8,494 nucleotides of DNA from Clostridiales bacterium (GTDB lineage: Bacteria; Bacillota; Clostridia; Oscillospirales; Oscillospiraceae). The DNA lies in the NCBI GenBank assembly GCA_019422005.1, contig JAHZEF010000093.1, positions 553 through 9,046 on the forward strand, given 5' to 3'. The position numbers and the translations under genes are program-made. Shown one piece after another: positions 5,293 through 8,494 of the stretch (positions are counted from its first letter, which is position 1; each line of letters opens with the position of its first letter). The notes beneath the pieces are model-generated. The model was not told the origin of the DNA. It made no database searches and saw only the letters and a program-made list of their open reading frames with translations.

Positions 5293-7028
5293 AGATGGTC
5301 AATTGCACAATCGACGGCGTAGCCGTTTCCGTTCCCCGGAACACCTCCATTCTCAGCGCCGCCCGGAGCGTCGGCATCGCCATTCCCAGCCTGTGCTATC
5401 TGAAGGAGCTCAACGAAATCGCCGCCTGCCGCGTCTGCCTGGTGGAGATTGAAGGCATCCACAAGCTGGTGGCCGCCTGCAACAACCACGTCTGGGACGG
5501 CATGGTGGTCTACACCAATTCCCCGCGGGTCCGGGAGGCCAGGCGCACCAATGTGGAGCTGATCCTCTCGCAGCACAACTGCGACTGTCCCTACTGCGTG
5601 CGCAGCGGCAACTGCGAGCTGCAGAAGCTGGCCAACGATCTGGGGCTGAGCCATCTGGATTATCACAAGGAGCTCCCCCCTGTCCGCTGGAATCAAAAAT
5701 TCCCTCTGATCCGCGACGCCAGCAAATGCATCAAATGCATGCGCTGCGTCCAGGTCTGCGACAAGGTCCAGTCTCTCGGCGTCTGGGATGTGTCCAACAC
5801 CGGCTCCCGAACCACAGTGGACGTATCCCGCGGCCGCACCATTGAGGCAGCCGACTGCGCCCTGTGCGGCCAGTGCATCACCCACTGTCCCGTCGGCGCG
5901 CTCCGCGCCCGGGATGACACGCAGCGCGCCTTTGCCGCGCTCAACGATCCGGAGACGATCACCGTGGTGCAGATTGCGCCGGCCGTCCGCGCGGCCTGGG
6001 GCGAGAGCCTGGGCCTGCCCAGGGAGCGGGCCACGGTCAATCGTCTGGTCGCCGCCCTGCGCCGGATGGGCTTCAACTATATCTTTGACACCGATTTCTC
6101 CGCCGATCTGACCATCATGGAGGAGGGCAGCGAGTTTCTCGCACATCTGCAGCATCGGGAGGAATACGCCTGGCCCATGTTCACTTCCTGCTGTCCCGGC
6201 TGGGTCCGTTTCCTCAAGTCCCAGTATCCCGACATGGTGAAGCACCTGTCCACCGCCAAGTCGCCTCAGCAGATGTTCGGCGCCGTGGCCAAGAGCTACT
6301 TTGCCGAAATCCTCGGTGTGGATCCCAGGAAAATTTTCTGCCTCTCCATCATGCCCTGCGTCGCCAAGAAGCACGAGTGCGATATCCCGGGGATGGATGA
6401 CGCCGGCGCGGGGCAGGATGTGGATCTGAGCCTCACCACACGGGAAATCGACCGCATGATCCGCGCCGAGCACATCGACGTCAATGCGCTGCAGGAGGAG
6501 GAATTCGATGCTCCCCTGGGGATCGGCACCGGCGCCGGCGTGATCTTCGGGGCCACCGGCGGCGTGATGGAAGCGGCGCTCCGCTCCGCCTATTTCCTGG
6601 CCACCGGCTCCAATCCCCCTGCCCACGCCTTCCAGGACGTCCGCGGGCTGGAGGGCTGGAAAGAAGCGACCTTTGATATTCAGGGAACGCCCATCCGCGT
6701 AGCCGTAGCCAGCGGCCTGGGCAATACCCGGAAGCTCATCGAGGCGATTCGCAGCGGCAAGGCCGCATACGACTTTGTGGAAATCATGGCCTGCCCCGGC
6801 GGCTGTGCCGGCGGCGGCGGCCAGCCCATCCACGAAGCCCAGGAGCTGGCAGGCGTCCGGGGCGGCGTTCTGTACGGGCTGGACAAGGTCAGCCAGCTTC
6901 GCTTCTCCCATGAGAACCCCTCGGTACAGAAGCTCTACAGCGATTATCTGATGAAGCCCATGTCCCACCGGGCCCATCAGCTGCTGCATACCGACCACGA
7001 GGCGTGGCAGATGCCCGGCGGCCGCTGA
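5286..7028 (+). CDS. hydA: [FeFe]-hydrogenase catalytic subunit, CpI-like with four accessory Fe-S clusters, probable group A2
   Basis: The 580-residue enzyme interconverts protons and H2 and is close in length to CpI (574). Domains in order: a [2Fe-2S] ferredoxin-like fold with Cys37, 48, 51 and 65; a His-Cys3 cluster with His97, Cys101, 104 and 110; two [4Fe-4S] clusters with Cys148, 151, 154, 201 and Cys158, 191, 194, 197; then the H-cluster domain. That domain has all three signatures: FTSCCPGW (Cys302 proton relay, Cys303 ligand), MPCVAKKHE (Met356, Cys358, Lys361) and MACPGGCAGGGGQP (Cys503, Cys507). Proton-path residues Glu280, Glu283 and Ser322 are kept, while the position of CpI Arg286 is His287. 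The small-subunit-like C-terminus ends near AHQLLHT. The start overlaps the flavoprotein gene by 7 bases, so the two are translationally coupled. The group A2 assignment rests on this neighbour. No maturation genes (hydE, hydF, hydG) are in the window. Confidence 0.95.
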   Translation: MVKMVNCTIDGVAVSVPRNTSILSAARSVGIAIPSLCYLKELNEIAACRVCLVEIEGIHKLVAACNNHVWDGMVVYTNSPRVREARRTNVELILSQHNCDCPYCVRSGNCELQKLANDLGLSHLDYHKELPPVRWNQKFPLIRDASKCIKCMRCVQVCDKVQSLGVWDVSNTGSRTTVDVSRGRTIEAADCALCGQCITHCPVGALRARDDTQRAFAALNDPETITVVQIAPAVRAAWGESLGLPRERATVNRLVAALRRMGFNYIFDTDFSADLTIMEEGSEFLAHLQHREEYAWPMFTSCCPGWVRFLKSQYPDMVKHLSTAKSPQQMFGAVAKSYFAEILGVDPRKIFCLSIMPCVAKKHECDIPGMDDAGAGQDVDLSLTTREIDRMIRAEHIDVNALQEEEFDAPLGIGTGAGVIFGATGGVMEAALRSAYFLATGSNPPAHAFQDVRGLEGWKEATFDIQGTPIRVAVASGLGNTRKLIEAIRSGKAAYDFVEIMACPGGCAGGGGQPIHEAQELAGVRGGVLYGLDKVSQLRFSHENPSVQKLYSDYLMKPMSHRAHQLLHTDHEAWQMPGGR

Positions 7029-7049
7029 CAGCCGCTCCCACAGGAATCA

Positions 7050-7084
7050 CCGCCGCAGAACGGAGGCCGCTCCGTCTGCGGCGG
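7050..7084 (+). terminator. Long GC-rich hairpin downstream of the hydrogenase gene
   Basis: The left arm 7050-7065 pairs with 7070-7084 through 15 base pairs with one bulged A and the loop GCCG, beginning 22 bases after the hydrogenase stop. There is no immediate T-run; the nearest is TGTTTT at about 7119-7124. It may still end or stabilise the operon transcript. A second pairing (7055-7063 with 7085-7093) competes with it. Confidence 0.5.
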
Positions 7085-7128
7085 CCGTTCTGCAAACGCG
7101 CATGCACGCTGTCCGCACTGTTTTCCAG

Positions 7129-7157
7129 TTGTGAAACCGCGCGAATTGTGGTATGAT
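7129..7157 (+). promoter_or_regulatory. Predicted sigma-A promoter with extended -10 for the dusB-sigma operon
   Basis: The -35 element TTGTGA (7129-7134), a 17-base spacer and the -10 element TATGAT (7152-7157) preceded by TGG form a near-consensus extended promoter. Transcription would begin near 7164, about 24 bases before the GTG at 7188, just enough for a ribosome binding site. This rules against the upstream in-frame GTG at 7131, which lies inside the -35 element. Confidence 0.7.
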
Positions 7158-7172
7158 GAGACGCATACTGAC

Positions 7173-7181
7173 AAAGGAGGG
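7173..7181 (+). promoter_or_regulatory. Ribosome binding site deciding the dusB GTG start
   Basis: AAAGGAGGG is a near-perfect site 6 bases before the GTG at 7188, which is in frame with the tRNA-dihydrouridine synthase. No ATG is suitably placed. Confidence 0.8.
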
Positions 7182-7187
7182 CCGCCT

Positions 7188-8156
7188 GTGCAGCAGCCAT
7201 CTTCTCTTCCCCGCGTTCCGTTGATTCTGGCCCCCATGGCCGGTGTGACAGACCTGGCGTTCCGCACTGTCTGCGCAGAACTCGGCGCCGATATCACCGT
7301 GACGGAAATGGTTTCCTCCCGGGCGCTGGTCTATCAGGATCAGAAAAGCGTGGGCCTTTTGAAGCGTACGCCGGGCAGCGGGCTGTGCGGCGCACAGATC
7401 TTCGGCAACGATCCGGAGATTATGGCCCAGGCCGCCCGCCTGGCCCTGCAGCGCGGCGCGTTTGACTTCATCGACCTCAACATGGGGTGCCCGGTTCCCA
7501 AAATTGTCAACAATGGAGACGGAAGCGCCCTGATGAAGGATCCGGATCTGGCCGCCTGCATTGTATCCGCCGTGGTGCAGGCAGTTCCGGTGCCTGTCAC
7601 CGTAAAAACCCGGAAGGGATGGGACAAAGGCTCTGTAAACGCGGTGGAATTTGCGCAGGCTGTGGAGCAGGCCGGCGCAGCCGCCGTTGCCATCCACGGC
7701 CGCACCCGCACCATGCTGTACTCCGGCACCGCCGATTGGGACATCATTGCCGGCGTACGCTCCGCCGTCTCCATCCCGGTGGCTGCCAACGGCGATATTG
7801 ATTCCGCAGAGGCCGCCGTCCGATGCCGGAACCGTACCGGCGCCGGCCTGCTGATGATCGGACGTGCGGCGTTCGGCAATCCCTGGCTGTTTCAGCAGGC
7901 CCGCGCCGCGCTGGACGGCTTCCCCGTTCCCGCCCGTCCGCCCCTGGCTGCCCGGGTTGAGACGGCGGTGCGGCAATTTGAACTGGCGCGGGACGACAAG
8001 GGAGAGCGGATTGCCTGCCTGGAGGCCCGCAAGCACTTCGCCTGGTATCTGCGCGGCGTGGCGTACAGCGGCTATTACAAGGAAAAGATTTCGCAGATTG
8101 CCTGCATGAACGATATTTACGCCATCGCCAGGGGCGTACAGAGAGATTTGAGGTGA
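7188..8156 (+). CDS. dusB: tRNA-dihydrouridine synthase (DusB-like)
   Basis: This FMN enzyme reduces uridine to dihydrouridine in tRNA using NAD(P)H. The 322-residue protein opens with the family motif LILAPMAGVTD at 12-22, on the first barrel strand. The catalytic Cys101 sits in DLNMGCPVPKIV, followed by NGDGSALM at 109-116. The FMN-phosphate region shows VKTRKGW at 139-145, HGRTRTMLYSGTADW at 170-184, ANGDI at 200-204 and MIGRAAFGNPW at 223-233. A helical tRNA-binding domain follows (about 250-322) with ARKHFAWYLRG. Translation from GTG at 7188 is chosen on its ribosome binding site and on the promoter position. The gene is led by its own promoter and followed 5 bases later by a sigma factor gene, so the two probably share a transcript. 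The exact Dus subgroup is less certain than the family. Confidence 0.93.
   Translation: MQQPSSLPRVPLILAPMAGVTDLAFRTVCAELGADITVTEMVSSRALVYQDQKSVGLLKRTPGSGLCGAQIFGNDPEIMAQAARLALQRGAFDFIDLNMGCPVPKIVNNGDGSALMKDPDLAACIVSAVVQAVPVPVTVKTRKGWDKGSVNAVEFAQAVEQAGAAAVAIHGRTRTMLYSGTADWDIIAGVRSAVSIPVAANGDIDSAEAAVRCRNRTGAGLLMIGRAAFGNPWLFQQARAALDGFPVPARPPLAARVETAVRQFELARDDKGERIACLEARKHFAWYLRGVAYSGYYKEKISQIACMNDIYAIARGVQRDLR
8150..8156 (+). promoter_or_regulatory. Ribosome binding site of the sigma factor gene, overlapping the dusB stop
   Basis: GAGGTGA contains the dusB TGA stop and lies 5 bases before the GTG at 8162. It supports that GTG as the start and suggests translational coupling. Confidence 0.65.
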
Positions 8157-8161
8157 AACCT

Positions 8162-8494
8162 GTGCAAGAGGAACTGGAGCTGATTCAGCGGGCCGCCGGC
8201 GGAGATCCGCACGCCTTCGAAGAACTCGTGCTCGCCTATCAGAAGCAGGTTTATAACCTGGCCCTTCGCATGACCGGTAACCCGGACGACGCGCTGGACC
8301 TTTCCCAGGAATCCTTCCTGAAAGCCTGGCGCGGCCTTGCCTCCTACCGGTTCGACTCCGCCTTTTCCACCTGGCTTTACCGGCTGGCCAGCAACGTCTG
8401 CATCGATTTCCTGCGGAGGCAGAAGAAGCAGAAGGTCATACCCCTGCACTACGCGGACGATGAGAATGAGGAGCGGGAGCTGACCATTCCGGAT
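8162..8494 (+). CDS. ECF-type RNA polymerase sigma factor, N-terminal part (3' end outside window)
   Basis: The open frame from GTG at 8162 runs to the window edge and gives 111 residues without a stop. Residues about 18-88 match sigma region 2: YNLALRMTGNPDDALDLSQE (31-50) is the region 2.1-2.2 core-binding helix pattern with the D-D-A-x-D-L-x-Q-E signature. FSTWLYRLASNVCIDFLRR (68-86) is the region 2.3-2.4 segment that melts and reads the -10 element. A charged linker with acidic DDENEERE follows, as in RpoE/SigW-type factors, and region 4 must lie beyond the window. The gene starts 5 bases after dusB. An anti-sigma factor often follows such genes, but none can be seen here. The GTG start and missing stop make it easy to overlook. 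Confidence 0.9.
   Translation, partial: MQEELELIQRAAGGDPHAFEELVLAYQKQVYNLALRMTGNPDDALDLSQESFLKAWRGLASYRFDSAFSTWLYRLASNVCIDFLRRQKKQKVIPLHYADDENEERELTIPD

Noticed and set aside
5244..6998. A 584-codon open frame on the minus strand opposite the hydrogenase gene
   Set aside because: It mirrors a gene with complete active-site motifs on the + strand, its translation has no recognisable domain and is low-complexity Gly/Ala/Asp-rich, and such antisense frames are common in GC-rich genes.
1..8494. CRISPR arrays, tRNA or rRNA genes, insertion sequences, prophage genes
   Set aside because: No regularly spaced repeats, no cloverleaf-like or rRNA-like sequence, and no transposase, integrase or terminal inverted repeat pair were found on either strand by eye.

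Overview
The window reads as a GC-rich (roughly 60 %) chromosome segment from an obligately anaerobic Firmicute, most likely a Clostridia/Oscillospiraceae-type bacterium. The evidence is the AGGAGG-type ribosome binding sites, a HisI-HisE fusion, an oxygen-sensitive [FeFe]-hydrogenase, and a GGGGCTCTGCCCCA hairpin of a kind I remember from clostridial intergenic DNA. The genus cannot be fixed from sequence alone. All recognised genes lie on the + strand.

Region 1 (1-3144) is the 3' part of a histidine biosynthesis operon in the order hisB (cut by the left edge), hisH, hisA, hisF, hisIE. The genes are packed with 0 to 12 bases between them, or a 4-base ATGA overlap (hisA/hisF). The visible genes cover the HisI/HisE steps on phosphoribosyl-ATP and -AMP, the HisA isomerisation, the HisF-HisH synthase and the HisB dehydratase. 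All catalytic residues I could check are present.

Region 2 (3145-3456) is a gene-free spacer of about 310 bases. It holds GC-rich hairpins that probably end the his transcript, then an AT-rich stretch with inverted repeats, an extended -10 promoter and a leader with short direct repeats.

Region 3 (3457-7028) is a two-gene redox module and the most interesting part. The first gene encodes a 611-residue iron-sulfur flavoprotein. It joins the C-terminal iron-sulfur domain of NuoF to a glutamate-synthase-small-subunit/NfnB-like FAD and NAD(P)H module. The second gene overlaps it by 7 bases and encodes a 580-residue [FeFe]-hydrogenase with a complete H-cluster and four accessory iron-sulfur clusters, as in Clostridium pasteurianum CpI. 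This layout matches what is called the glutamate-synthase-linked (group A2) class of [FeFe]-hydrogenases, whose physiological reaction is poorly established. No NuoE-like subunit or complete NuoF is present, so it is not the usual trimeric bifurcating hydrogenase. A two-subunit NAD(P)H:H2 oxidoreductase is the simplest reading.

Region 4 (7029-8494) begins with a strong hairpin downstream of the hydrogenase that has an alternative overlapping fold. A near-consensus extended -10 promoter follows, then a dusB-like tRNA-dihydrouridine synthase starting at GTG. Five bases after it comes the 5' part of an ECF-type sigma factor, also starting at GTG and cut by the right edge.
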